18,674 nucleotides of DNA from Myxococcales bacterium UBA1660. Its GTDB lineage: Bacteria; Myxococcota_A; Polyangia; Polyangiales; Houyiibacteriaceae. The notes under the pieces are model-generated. The model made no database searches, had not been told where the DNA came from, and was given only the letters and a program-made list of their open reading frames with translations. Location of the stretch: positions 4,483-23,156 of the forward strand of contig DCLA01000055.1 in assembly GCA_002320815.1 (NCBI GenBank), in the 5' to 3' direction. Below, in pieces: positions 6,302 to 13,283 of this stretch. Both the position numbers and the translations under genes were made by a program. Each line of letters opens with the position of its first letter. The stretch's first letter is position 1.

Positions 6302-7606
6302 TCAGGCGGACTCGACGACCTGGCCGAGGCGGCGGAGCGCCTCCTCGAGGATCGGGGCGGGCGGGCCGAAGCTGAAGCGGACGTGGGAGCGGAAGCGGGA
6401 GGGGCGGCCCATGCGGCGCTTGCCGGGGTTCACGTCGAAGAAATGGCCGGGGACGCAGATGACCCGCTTCTCCAGGGCCTGCTGGAAGAAGTCGTCGGCG
6501 TGGCGGAGCGAGGGCGGGAGCTGGGAGACGTCGCCCCAGGCGTAGAAGGTGCCCTCGGGCATCACGTCGAAGCGCACGCCCAGCTTCTCCAGGCCGCGGA
6601 CGACCAGGTCGCGCTTGGCGCCGAAGCTCGCGCGGATGGCGTCGGTCTCGGCCACCACGTGGTCTTCGGTGAGCAGGTCCACCGCGGCCCGCTGCATGGG
6701 CGCCGCGCCGCCGCCGTCGAGGAAGGAGCCCGCGCTGGAGACCGAGTCGATGAGGGCCTTGGGGCCGACGATCCAGCTCACCCGGAAGCCGGGGTAGCGC
6801 CAGTTCTTGGTGAGCCCGTCGACGACCACCACCGGGTCCCGATCGACGTCTTCGACGTGCGCGGCCGCGCTGACGACCTTGGGCCCCTCGGTCCAGATGT
6901 AGTGCGAATAGAACTCGTCCATGAGCAGGGCGCAGCCCAGCTCCCGGGCGGCGGCGACCCAGCCGGCGAGCTCGTCCCCGCCCACCAGCTTGCCGGTGGG
7001 ATTGCAGGGGTTGCTCATCAGGATGGCGCCGAGGCCGCGCCCCATGATCTCGCGGCGCAGGGCCTGGGCGCTGAAGTGGTAGCCCTCCTCCGGGTCCAGG
7101 AGGATGGGGATGGGCTGGAAGCGCCGGAACACGTCCAGGAGCTCCTCGTAGGCGGTGTAGTCGGGCAGGAAGTGGCCCAGGTGCACGGGCGCCACCGCCG
7201 CGCAAGCGCGCATGATGGCCACCCGGCCGCCGCCCTGGATGGCCACGTTCTCCGCCGAGTAGCGGGTGGGCATCCCCTTGCGGAAGCGGCGGTTGTACAT
7301 GTCCGCGACGGCCTCGCGGAGCTCCCAGAGCCCGGCCACCGGGGCGTAGTCGAGGTCCGCGGCCTCGATGGGGATCGAGGTGAGCCGCGGGGGCGCGCCG
7401 GGGATGTCCCCGGTGTCCGGCTGGCCCTGGCCCAGGTTGCACCAGCCGTCGGGCCCGCCGATCTCCGAGCTCATGGAGAAGCCCCGCTTGGCCGCCTCGC
7501 TGGAGACGTAGATCACGCCGGTGCGCGGCACGCGGCGGAAGGCGCCCCAGCCGTCGGGGGCGGGAGCCGAAGGGGAGGAGGCGAGCTGATCGTCGGTGTC
7601 GGCCAT
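6302..7606 (-). CDS. PLP-dependent aminotransferase, class I/II (fold type I)
   Basis: The product is 434 residues. PLP-enzyme landmarks are NPCNPTG (199-205), MDEFYSHY with Asp230 for the pyridine nitrogen, Lys267 in DGLTKNWRYPGFRVSW as the Schiff-base lysine, and the C-terminal HVRFSFG with Arg410 as likely substrate-carboxylate ligand. The GSFLDGGGAAPMQ stretch after the lysine is typical of a bacterial subgroup annotated only as aminotransferase. It moves an amino group between an amino acid and a 2-oxo acid; the substrate is unknown, and I would not name it avtA or aspC. It is divergent from the FolB-cupin gene, with 25 bp between the proposed start codons. Confidence 0.9.
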   Translation of the reverse strand: MADTDDQLASSPSAPAPDGWGAFRRVPRTGVIYVSSEAAKRGFSMSSEIGGPDGWCNLGQGQPDTGDIPGAPPRLTSIPIEAADLDYAPVAGLWELREAVADMYNRRFRKGMPTRYSAENVAIQGGGRVAIMRACAAVAPVHLGHFLPDYTAYEELLDVFRRFQPIPILLDPEEGYHFSAQALRREIMGRGLGAILMSNPCNPTGKLVGGDELAGWVAAARELGCALLMDEFYSHYIWTEGPKVVSAAAHVEDVDRDPVVVVDGLTKNWRYPGFRVSWIVGPKALIDSVSSAGSFLDGGGAAPMQRAAVDLLTEDHVVAETDAIRASFGAKRDLVVRGLEKLGVRFDVMPEGTFYAWGDVSQLPPSLRHADDFFQQALEKRVICVPGHFFDVNPGKRRMGRPSRFRSHVRFSFGPPAPILEEALRRLGQVVESA

Positions 7607-7617
7607 GGGAGCGGCCT

Positions 7618-7625
7618 GCTATAGC
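7618..7625. promoter_or_regulatory. Symmetric -10-like element between divergent starts
   Basis: GCTATAGC is a perfect palindrome that reads TATAGC on both strands (7620-7625 plus; 7623-7618 minus). It sits between the aminotransferase ATG (7606) and the FolB-cupin GTG (7632), so one element could drive transcription both ways, with a very short leader on the plus side. No clear -35 elements are visible. Confidence 0.35.
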
Positions 7626-7631
7626 ACCCGG

Positions 7632-8411
7632 GTGCCGAGCAGTCGCGACGACGCGGATCCCCACGCCGACGTGGTGCGGATCCAGGGCCTGACCGTGGAT
7701 TGCGTGGTGGGCCTCTACCCCCACGAGCGCCACGCCTCCCAACCGCTCCAGGTGGACCTGGCGATGACCCTGGACACCGAGGCGGCGGCCAGCACCGAGC
7801 GCGTCGGGGCCACGGTGGACTACGCGGCGATCACCTCGCAGGTGGTCTTTCTGCTGCGAAGCTGTCGCTTCCGGCTCCTGGAGACCGCGGCCCACGTGCT
7901 GGCGCGCTACTTGTTGGCGCCGCCGGCTCCCGGCGAGGTTCGGGCGGCCCTCGACGCCGTCGAGGTGCGCCTGAAGAAGCCCGGCGCGCTCCGGGGGTTC
8001 GCCACGCCGTCGCTGACCATCCGCCGGACCAAGGCGTGGGCCGTCTTCGACCAGGAGGACAAGCCCTGGGGCACGGTGGACATCGTGCAGGAGACCAAGG
8101 ACGCGGGCATCTACCGGCTCAACGTGGCCCCCGGCGCCACCATCCCGCTCCACGTGCACCAGCAGATGCGTGAGAGCGAGATGGTGCTCACCAAGGGCAT
8201 CCTCTGCCAGGGCGAGCCCTGCCGCCAGGGCACCGTCCACCGCTGGCCGCGGGGCGCCAAGCACGTCTACGAGAACCCGACCAAGCGCTGGCAGTCGATC
8301 CTCTGCGTGGACCTTCCGCGCTTCGATCCCACCGACGAGGTCGAGGTCCAAGGCGAACCCGACGACGTGCCCCGGGAGGCCCCCTGGGGTCCGGTGCCGG
8401 GGAGCCCGTGA
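7632..8411 (+). CDS. Dihydroneopterin aldolase (FolB) fused to a C-terminal cupin domain
   Basis: With the GTG at 7632 the product is 259 residues; an ATG at 7596 would overlap the divergent gene and add 12 unlikely residues. Residues about 14-132 match FolB: GLYPHERHASQPL with catalytic-type Glu32, TVDYAAI, RFRLLETAAH with Glu84, and LKKPGAL with Lys116, followed by the final strand LTIRR. FolB converts 7,8-dihydroneopterin to 6-hydroxymethyl-7,8-dihydropterin and glycolaldehyde in folate synthesis. Residues about 135-240 form a cupin barrel: motif 1 GATIPLHVHQQMRESEMVLTKG with His174 and His176 and Glu181 or Glu183, and motif 2 PRGAKHVYEN with His211. Normal FolB is about 120 residues, so the cupin is an addition. 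The stop overlaps the next gene's GTG by four bases (GTGA). Confidence 0.85.
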   Translation: MPSSRDDADPHADVVRIQGLTVDCVVGLYPHERHASQPLQVDLAMTLDTEAAASTERVGATVDYAAITSQVVFLLRSCRFRLLETAAHVLARYLLAPPAPGEVRAALDAVEVRLKKPGALRGFATPSLTIRRTKAWAVFDQEDKPWGTVDIVQETKDAGIYRLNVAPGATIPLHVHQQMRESEMVLTKGILCQGEPCRQGTVHRWPRGAKHVYENPTKRWQSILCVDLPRFDPTDEVEVQGEPDDVPREAPWGPVPGSP

Positions 8412-9127
8412 CCCGGCGGGTCCTCATCACCGGTGCCTCCAGCGGCATCGGCGCCGAGGTCGCCTGGCTGCTCCAGGCGGACGGCGCCCGGGTGGCCCTC
8501 AACGGTCGCGACGAGGCGGCCCTGGTCGCGGTCGCGGGCGAGTCGGCCATCTCGGTCCCGGGGCCGCTGGACGAGCCGAGCGAGCGGGACCGGGTGGTGG
8601 ACCAGGCGCTGGCGGCGCTCGGGGGCCTCGACGCCCTGGTGCTGAGCGCGGGCTACGCGGCCCACGCGCCCTTCGAGGTCATGAGCGAGGCGGCCCTCCG
8701 CGCGCAGCTCGAGGTGAACCTGGTGGCGCCTCTGCTGATGGTGCAGCGGGCGCTGCCTGCCCTGCGTGAGGCCCGGGGCTGCGTGGTCTTCCTGGGGAGC
8801 ACGCTGGTGGAGCGGCCCGCGCCGGGCACCCTGGGGTACACGGTGGCCAAGGCCGGTCTCCACGCGGCCACCCGCGCGCTCGCGGGGGAGCTGGCGCCCG
8901 TGCGGGTCAACGCCATCGCGCCCGGCGTGGTGGACACCCCGATGATCCGCGCGCCGAGGCACGGCGAGGACACCGACGACGTCGCGACGCGGGTCGAAGC
9001 CCTGCGGGAGCTGCATCCCTTGGGCCTCGGCGAGCCGGCCGACGTCGCGGGCGCGGTGCGCTACCTGCTCGACACCCGCTGGCTCACCGGGACCGTGCTC
9101 ACCCTCGACGGCGGCCTCACCGCCTGA
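8408..9127 (+). CDS. Short-chain dehydrogenase/reductase (SDR)
   Basis: The product is 239 residues, the classical SDR length. It has the nucleotide-binding TGASSGIG (8-15), LSAG in place of the usual NNAG (79-82), Asn104, Ser131, and the catalytic YxxxK at Tyr144-Lys148 (GYTVAKAG). The C-terminus VLTLDGGLTA is the standard SDR end. The Arg in LNGR (34) suggests NADPH preference. The GTG start overlaps the FolB-cupin stop, so the two genes are translationally coupled. Because FolM and PTR1 pteridine reductases are also SDRs, a pterin substrate is possible, but the glycine motif is the classical one and not the TGxxRRIG form, so this stays open. It ends seven bases from the convergent lipoprotein gene. 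Confidence 0.92.
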   Translation: MTRRVLITGASSGIGAEVAWLLQADGARVALNGRDEAALVAVAGESAISVPGPLDEPSERDRVVDQALAALGGLDALVLSAGYAAHAPFEVMSEAALRAQLEVNLVAPLLMVQRALPALREARGCVVFLGSTLVERPAPGTLGYTVAKAGLHAATRALAGELAPVRVNAIAPGVVDTPMIRAPRHGEDTDDVATRVEALRELHPLGLGEPADVAGAVRYLLDTRWLTGTVLTLDGGLTA

Positions 9128-9134
9128 CGCGGGC

Positions 9135-9824
9135 TCAGCCGACGGGCTCGATGGAGTCGACCAGGGCGCCGAAGGCGGCCTCGGCGGTGCCCACGGTGTC
9201 GGCCGGGCCGAGCAGCTTGAAGAAGATGGGGCCCTCGGGGCCGTCGACGATGGCGCCCAGGAGGCGGCTGTCGGCCTGGGGCTCGCCGCCGCCCATGCCC
9301 ATCGAGGAGGCGAAGGTGCCGGTCACGTCCACGGTGGTGACCTGCAGGCCGCCCACGGTGCGCGTCTGGGTGTCCGCGTCGGTCACCGGGGCGCCGTCCG
9401 CGGTCTTGAACTGAGCGGTCCAGCGGGAGATGTTCTCGTCGATCGAGCCGCCCATGCCGGGGAAGTGGAAGACGGTGAGCACGGCCTCGGTGGCGCCCTC
9501 GTCCACGACGTACTCGGCGTTGCGCATCGGGCGGCTGGGAGCGCGGTAGGTCAGGGGCTCCTCCACCGTCCACTTGATGCCGGCGAGCTGCGGGGCGCGC
9601 GGATCGACCACCGGGGCGCCGCCGTGGCTGGGCGCGGCGCCGGGGCCGCCGGCTCCGTGCACGGCCGGGGGCTGCCGCTGGGCGTGGGCCTCCGACGGAT
9701 CGTGGGTGGGTACCTCGGGCGCCTCGGCCGTCTCCGCGGCCTCGTCCTCGGCGGGCGGCTGGGGCCCGCGATCGCAGGCGGTGAAGGCGAGGAGGAGCGC
9801 GACGAAGAGGGGGAGGCGGACCAT
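9135..9824 (-). CDS. Conserved-type lipoprotein, last gene of the sigma-factor operon
   Basis: The product is 229 residues from the ATG at 9824 (MVRLPLFVALLLAFTAC, lipid on Cys17); an ATG at 9836 adds four residues. An ATG at 9875 overlapping the upstream stop would give an unnatural N-terminus. After the lipobox there is an acidic, Pro-rich linker (about 20-85), then a compact domain with WTVEEPLTYRAPSRPMRNAEYVV, VFHFPGMGGSIDENISRWTAQF and VTTVDVTGTF. I recognise this as the pattern of an uncharacterised family of predicted lipoproteins seen in Myxococcota and Planctomycetes; no enzymatic motif is visible. It starts 47 bp after the anti-sigma stop on the same strand, so it probably belongs to that operon. 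Confidence 0.8.
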   Translation of the reverse strand: MVRLPLFVALLLAFTACDRGPQPPAEDEAAETAEAPEVPTHDPSEAHAQRQPPAVHGAGGPGAAPSHGGAPVVDPRAPQLAGIKWTVEEPLTYRAPSRPMRNAEYVVDEGATEAVLTVFHFPGMGGSIDENISRWTAQFKTADGAPVTDADTQTRTVGGLQVTTVDVTGTFASSMGMGGGEPQADSRLLGAIVDGPEGPIFFKLLGPADTVGTAEAAFGALVDSIEPVG

Positions 9825-9871
9825 GGCCCCGAGCATGAAGGGCTCGCCCCGGGAGGCAAGCCCAAACGGGG

Positions 9872-11626
9872 TCATGCGTCACGGGGGCGGCCGAAGCGGG
9901 TGAGGAGGACGGCGCCGTATCCAGCGCAGCCGAGGACCAGTAGGAGGACGCCGCCGAGGAAGGGGACCAGCGAGACCAACCAGAGGGCGAGCACGCCGAG
10001 CCCGAGCTGGAGCAGCGGGCGCCCCTGGGAGCGTGGCCAGGGGATGGCGGCGCCGACCACCGAGGCGACGACCGCGAGGCCGGCGCAGCAGGCCACCGCC
10101 GCCGCCAGGGCCAGGAAGATGGCCACCGGGATCCCGATGAGGGTGATGGCCGAGGCGATGAAGAGGAGCACGGTGGCCAGGAACCCCAGGAAGCCGGCGA
10201 GGAGGGCCCGCACCGGGCCCGCGGCCAGGCTCCGGGCCATCGCGGCGTGGCGGCGCGGGAAGGCGCCGAGCAGGAGGACGCCGAGCAGGAAGATCAGCCC
10301 GTGCCGGGCCGCCGAGCCCAGCACCGCGGCCGCGACGCTCTCGTCGTCGTCGTCGTCGTGGAGGTCGATGGCCAGCTGGGCCTGGGGCGCGCCGTGGCGC
10401 TCGATGTCGCCGCCCATGCTGCCCAACTCACCCAGCACGCGGCCGTCGCCCTCGACGGTGATGTCGCCGCCCATGGAGACCACGTCGCCGCGCACCAGGC
10501 CGGTCACGGTGACGTCGCCACCCATGGTGACCACGTCGCCGACCACCTGGCCCTCGATGGTCGCGTCGCCGCCCATGGTGACCACCTCGGCGACGATCTC
10601 GTCGGGACCCACCCGGACGCTCTGGCCCATGGTCACCCGCTCGGCGCCGATGGCGCTCGCCGGAGGCATGGGCGGGATGGCCGGCGGCGAAATGGCGGGC
10701 GGCGAAACCGGCGGCGCGATGGCCGGGCTCGGCGACGCCTCGCCGGACGCCGCGCTGGCGAGGGGCGGGGGGGCTCCGGCTGCGGCGGCCGGCTCGGCCG
10801 GGCGCTCGGGTTCCGCGGCCGGTTCGGCGGCCTGGACGATCACCAGGGACCCGTCCCGCCGCGCCACGGCGTCGCTCGGGAGCACGGCGGCCAGGAGCTG
10901 GCGCAGCGGAGCCTCCTGGACGTGCACGGTGACCGGAGCCTCGAGGGCCATCCGGCTCACGTACCCCAGCCCCGCCGTCTCGCAGGCCCGACGGAGCACG
11001 GCGGCGGCGGGCTCACCCTCGGCGTCGAGGGTGACGCGCTCGGTCTCCGGCCACTCGCCCTCGAAGCGCTGCGCGTGCCCGAGGGCGCTGGTCCCCAGGA
11101 TGGTCGCCAGGGCCAACGCGACGGGCGCGCTGGCGCGGGTCAGCGCCCGGAGTGGCCAGCCGAGGAGCAGGACCGCGGCGAAGAGCGCGAGGCCCACGCC
11201 GGCGTAGCCCCCCGGGAGGTCGCCGAGCAGTCGGTGGGAAGCGGCGAGGGCGGTGAGCGCGGTCGCGCCCCAGGCCTGCACCCGGCTGGGCGTCGGGAGA
11301 CCCCCGAGGGCGGCGAGCCCGAGGCCGAGGGTGCTCAGGGTCCCGATGCCGGTCGCCAGCCAGAGCCCGCGCCGCGACGGCACCGGGGGCGCGGCGTCCA
11401 TGGCGGCGGCCACCATGGCGTCGAGGTCGACCTCGGGCGTGGGCGCGTCACGGAGCGCCAGCCCGAGGTCGATGTGCAGCGCGCGATCCCGGGCCAGCTC
11501 GTCCCGGAGCGCCGGGTCGCCCTCGATATGGGCGCGCAGGTCGGCGGGCACCAGGTCGTCGCGACCGGTCGCCAGGGCCTCCAGGGCCAGCTCGAGCTCG
11601 TCGAGCGCCTCGTCGTCGCGGCTCAT
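9872..11626 (-). CDS. Membrane anti-sigma factor: degenerate ZAS, STN-like domain, beta-helix repeats, membrane domain
   Basis: The product is 584 residues. Residues 1-80 are cytoplasmic and resemble a zinc anti-sigma domain, but HxxxCxxC is degenerate: His33, Asp37, Leu40. Membrane helices lie at about 87-108, 141-159 and 167-184; a weaker hydrophobic stretch at 117-134 probably does not cross. Residues 196-265 (RVTLDAEGEPAAAVLRRA... SLVIVQ) look like an STN (secretin/TonB short N-terminal) domain. A Pro/Ala linker (266-325) repeats PPAIS-like units. Residues about 328-408 are 17-residue beta-helix repeats of the form VVTMGGDxTVxGxVxGD. An Asp-rich stretch (421-429) precedes four or five C-terminal membrane helices (442-576). 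Arg-rich loops at 158-164 and 457-465 put the STN and repeats in the periplasm. The ATG overlaps the sigma stop (ATGA), supporting an anti-sigma role; this is inference from position and N-terminus. Confidence 0.8.
   Translation of the reverse strand: MSRDDEALDELELALEALATGRDDLVPADLRAHIEGDPALRDELARDRALHIDLGLALRDAPTPEVDLDAMVAAAMDAAPPVPSRRGLWLATGIGTLSTLGLGLAALGGLPTPSRVQAWGATALTALAASHRLLGDLPGGYAGVGLALFAAVLLLGWPLRALTRASAPVALALATILGTSALGHAQRFEGEWPETERVTLDAEGEPAAAVLRRACETAGLGYVSRMALEAPVTVHVQEAPLRQLLAAVLPSDAVARRDGSLVIVQAAEPAAEPERPAEPAAAAGAPPPLASAASGEASPSPAIAPPVSPPAISPPAIPPMPPASAIGAERVTMGQSVRVGPDEIVAEVVTMGGDATIEGQVVGDVVTMGGDVTVTGLVRGDVVSMGGDITVEGDGRVLGELGSMGGDIERHGAPQAQLAIDLHDDDDDESVAAAVLGSAARHGLIFLLGVLLLGAFPRRHAAMARSLAAGPVRALLAGFLGFLATVLLFIASAITLIGIPVAIFLALAAAVACCAGLAVVASVVGAAIPWPRSQGRPLLQLGLGVLALWLVSLVPFLGGVLLLVLGCAGYGAVLLTRFGRPRDA
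10415..10590. repeat. 51-bp coding repeats in the anti-sigma beta-helix region
   Basis: The CAT of the recurring GCCCATGGTGACCACGTC-type unit recurs at 10415, 10472, 10523 and 10574, giving spacings of 57, 51 and 51 bp. The 51-bp period equals the 17-residue protein repeat; the 57-bp interval contains two extra codons. The repeats are coding, not a CRISPR or intergenic array. Confidence 0.75.
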
Positions 11627-12219
11627 CCCCGCGCCTCCAGCGCCGCGCGCAGCCGCTTCCGGCCCCGATGGAGCCAGGTCATCACCGTCCCCTTGGGGAC
11701 TTCGAGGGCGGCGGCGATCTCTTCGTAGCTCTGGCCGTGCACGTGGAAGAGCACGATCGCCGAGCGCATCGCGTCGGGCAAGGTGGTCAGCGCCTCGGCC
11801 AGCGCGCTGGCCTCCAGCCGCGCCAGGGCGAGCCGCTCGGGACCCGGGGTCTCCAGCGGCACGTGGCGCGCCGCCTCGTCGCCGTCGTCGGCGAAGGTGC
11901 GCCGCTCCAGGCCCCGGCGGCGCAGGCGGTCCCGGCAGGTGTTGTGGGCCACCGTGAGCGCCCAGCTCCGGAAAGAGCCCTTGGCGGGATCGAAGGTCTC
12001 GATGCGGCGCACGATGCGCTCCAGCGCCCGCTGGGCTCCGTCGGCCCCCTCGGTGGGCCCGAGCACGTGGTGGCAGAGGCGGTGGATGTCCGCGGCGTGT
12101 TCGCGCAGGAGCGCGCTCAGCGCGTCCCGGTCTCCGCCCTGGGCGCGGCGCGCGAGCTCGGCCCCGGTGGCCTGGGGCTCGCCCTTCGCGGGGGCGGTGG
12201 CGGTCATGCTCAGCAGCAT
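11623..12219 (-). CDS. ECF-type RNA polymerase sigma factor
   Basis: The product is 198 residues from the ATG at 12219. That start has AGGAG (12231-12227) seven bases upstream; the frame is open to 12306 but the extra residues are Pro-rich and not sigma-like. ATG 12207 (MTATAPAKG) is an alternative. Region 2 spans about 22-103, ending in the promoter-contacting block FRSWALTVAHNTCRDRLRRR. Region 4 spans about 140-193: LTTLPDAMRSAIVLFHVHGQSYEEIAAALEVPKGTVMTWLHRGRKRLR, with a clear helix-turn-helix. There is no region 3, as expected for ECF sigmas. It is followed by its presumed membrane anti-sigma (4-bp overlap) and preceded by a beta-helix membrane protein. A promoter motif shared with the first operon gene lies directly upstream, implying autoregulation. 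Confidence 0.92.
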   Translation of the reverse strand: MLLSMTATAPAKGEPQATGAELARRAQGGDRDALSALLREHAADIHRLCHHVLGPTEGADGAQRALERIVRRIETFDPAKGSFRSWALTVAHNTCRDRLRRRGLERRTFADDGDEAARHVPLETPGPERLALARLEASALAEALTTLPDAMRSAIVLFHVHGQSYEEIAAALEVPKGTVMTWLHRGRKRLRAALEARG

Positions 12220-12226
12220 ACTCGGG

Positions 12227-12231
12227 CTCCT
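12227..12231 (-). promoter_or_regulatory. Shine-Dalgarno deciding the sigma start
   Basis: AGGAG on the minus strand, seven bases before the ATG at 12219. It overlaps the proposed CGTAGG -10 element, so it would be present only in transcripts that begin further upstream. Confidence 0.6.
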
Positions 12232-12258
12232 ACGGCCGGGGCCCAGCCCGTATTTCAG
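12229..12258 (-). promoter_or_regulatory. Candidate ECF autoregulatory promoter of the sigma gene
   Basis: The minus strand reads CTGAAATACG (12258-12249), 14 nt, then CGTAGG (12234-12229). Taking TGAAAT as the -35 and CGTAGG as the -10 gives a 17-nt spacer, normal for ECF promoters. The same two blocks with the same spacing occur upstream of the first gene of the operon (13313-13284). Transcription would start about three bases before the ATG at 12219, giving a nearly leaderless sigma mRNA. Confidence 0.65.
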
Positions 12259-12268
12259 GGGCTGGGCC
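12240..12268. repeat. 10-bp inverted repeat enclosing the -35 element
   Basis: GGCCCAGCCC (12240-12249) and GGGCTGGGCC (12259-12268) are perfect complements around a 9-nt loop, which on the minus strand is exactly CTGAAATAC. In RNA from the upstream gene it would form a very stable hairpin 35 bases after the beta-helix gene stop; in DNA it is a dyad around the -35 of the internal promoter. The other copy of the promoter lacks these arms. Confidence 0.65.
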
Positions 12269-12302
12269 GGGGACGTCGCGGAGGTCGGCGCGAGGGCGAC
12301 GT

Positions 12303-13187
12303 TCAACGGTAGGGCCCTTCGGGGGAGGGCATCAGGGGCTTCTGGCCCAGCCGGGTCATGGCCACCGCGCCGAGGCCGACCAACGTCGCCACCATCAGCG
12401 AGAGTCCGCCGAACAAGGGGATCAGGGAGAGCACGAAGAGGACCCCGACACCGGCGGCGAGCTGGGCGGTCTCCCGGCCCTGGAGCCGTTCCACCGGGAG
12501 CATCGCCCCCAGGACGGCCGCGCTCATGCCCAGGCCGACGTAGATCGCCAGTACCAGGGCCAAGGCGAGAACCGCGGCCACGGGGATGCCGACCACGGTC
12601 ACCGCCGAACCCAGGATGGCGACCAGGGCGACGAGGAAGAAGGCCAGGCCCATCAGCGGCGTCTTCAGGGGGGCGCGCACGATGGCCGCGCGCACGGTGT
12701 CGAAGCGGTCCCCGGCCAGGCGCCGGAACCCGAAGACCAGGAGGAAGAGCAGGGCGAAGCTCCCCAGCTTCTCGAAGAACGAGCCGAAGAAGCTCTCCTC
12801 GCGGTGGCTCCCGGCGATGGAGACCCCCGGGGTCCCCCCTCGGACGTCGCCCCCGACCACCCCGGCCGACCCGAAGACCACCTGGCCTCCCGCGGTGGCG
12901 ACGTCGCCTTCCACCGTGCCCTCGATGCGGATGTCGCCGCCGGCGGTGGCCACGTCGCCTTCGACGGTTCCGGTGACGACGACGTCGCCGCCCGCGGTGG
13001 CCACGTCACCCGCGGCGACCCCGTCGATGCGGATGTCGCCACCCATGGTGAACACGTCGTCCACGTGGTCGCCCACGCGGACGTGGATGTCGTCGCCCAG
13101 CGACACGCGGTCGTCGGCGGCCGCCGGGGTGGACGGGAAGGACGCGCAAAGCGCGGTCAGGGTCAGCACCAGGATCATTCGGGTCAT
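12303..13187 (-). CDS. Beta-helix repeat membrane protein, paralogous to the sensory half of the anti-sigma factor
   Basis: The product is 294 residues. A signal peptide (1-24, ending TPAAA) is followed by a periplasmic beta-helix at about 28-118 with 17-residue repeats such as GDVATAGGDIRIEGTVE, the pattern of bactofilin-like or polymer-forming repeat proteins. A short amphipathic stretch and four to five membrane helices follow (about 142-156, 178-200, 201-230, 242-278). The last 90 residues align with the C-terminus of the anti-sigma factor: both have T-x-x-GIPVA, a QGR loop, P-x-FGG, GAV and TR-x-G. AGGAG at 13202-13198 supports the ATG at 13187. It is the first gene of the operon, 83 bp before the sigma start. 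Function unknown; a structural or sensory envelope role is inferred. Confidence 0.85.
   Translation of the reverse strand: MTRMILVLTLTALCASFPSTPAAADDRVSLGDDIHVRVGDHVDDVFTMGGDIRIDGVAAGDVATAGGDVVVTGTVEGDVATAGGDIRIEGTVEGDVATAGGQVVFGSAGVVGGDVRGGTPGVSIAGSHREESFFGSFFEKLGSFALLFLLVFGFRRLAGDRFDTVRAAIVRAPLKTPLMGLAFFLVALVAILGSAVTVVGIPVAAVLALALVLAIYVGLGMSAAVLGAMLPVERLQGRETAQLAAGVGVLFVLSLIPLFGGLSLMVATLVGLGAVAMTRLGQKPLMPSPEGPYR
12892..13060. repeat. 51-bp coding repeats in the beta-helix protein gene
   Basis: The unit beginning GCGGTGGCCACGTCGCC recurs exactly every 51 bp at 12892, 12943 and 12994, with a diverged fourth unit one period further on (ATGGTGAACACGTCG). Each unit encodes one 17-residue beta-helix turn. 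The units are close to identical in parts, which suggests recent duplication or gene conversion. Confidence 0.8.
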
Positions 13188-13197
13188 CTCGATCGTT

Positions 13198-13202
13198 CTC
13201 CT
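13198..13202 (-). promoter_or_regulatory. Shine-Dalgarno of the beta-helix gene
   Basis: AGGAG on the minus strand, ten bases before the ATG at 13187; spacing is slightly long but no better start is available. Confidence 0.45.
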
Positions 13203-13283
13203 CGCCGCGGCGTCGCGGTCGGTAGACGCACGGGGCCCGGGCGACGCGTCCCTCGCGTCGCCTCTCGCCCTCGCTCACCTCAC

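Noticed and set aside
12220..12306. Earlier sigma start at ATG 12306, overlapping the upstream stop
   Set aside because: The extra 29 residues are Pro-rich and run through the inverted repeat and promoter motif; ATG 12219 has the better SD.
10415..13060. CRISPR-like regular spacing at 51 bp
   Set aside because: The units are in-frame coding repeats for 17-residue beta-helix turns; there are no unique spacers or cas genes.
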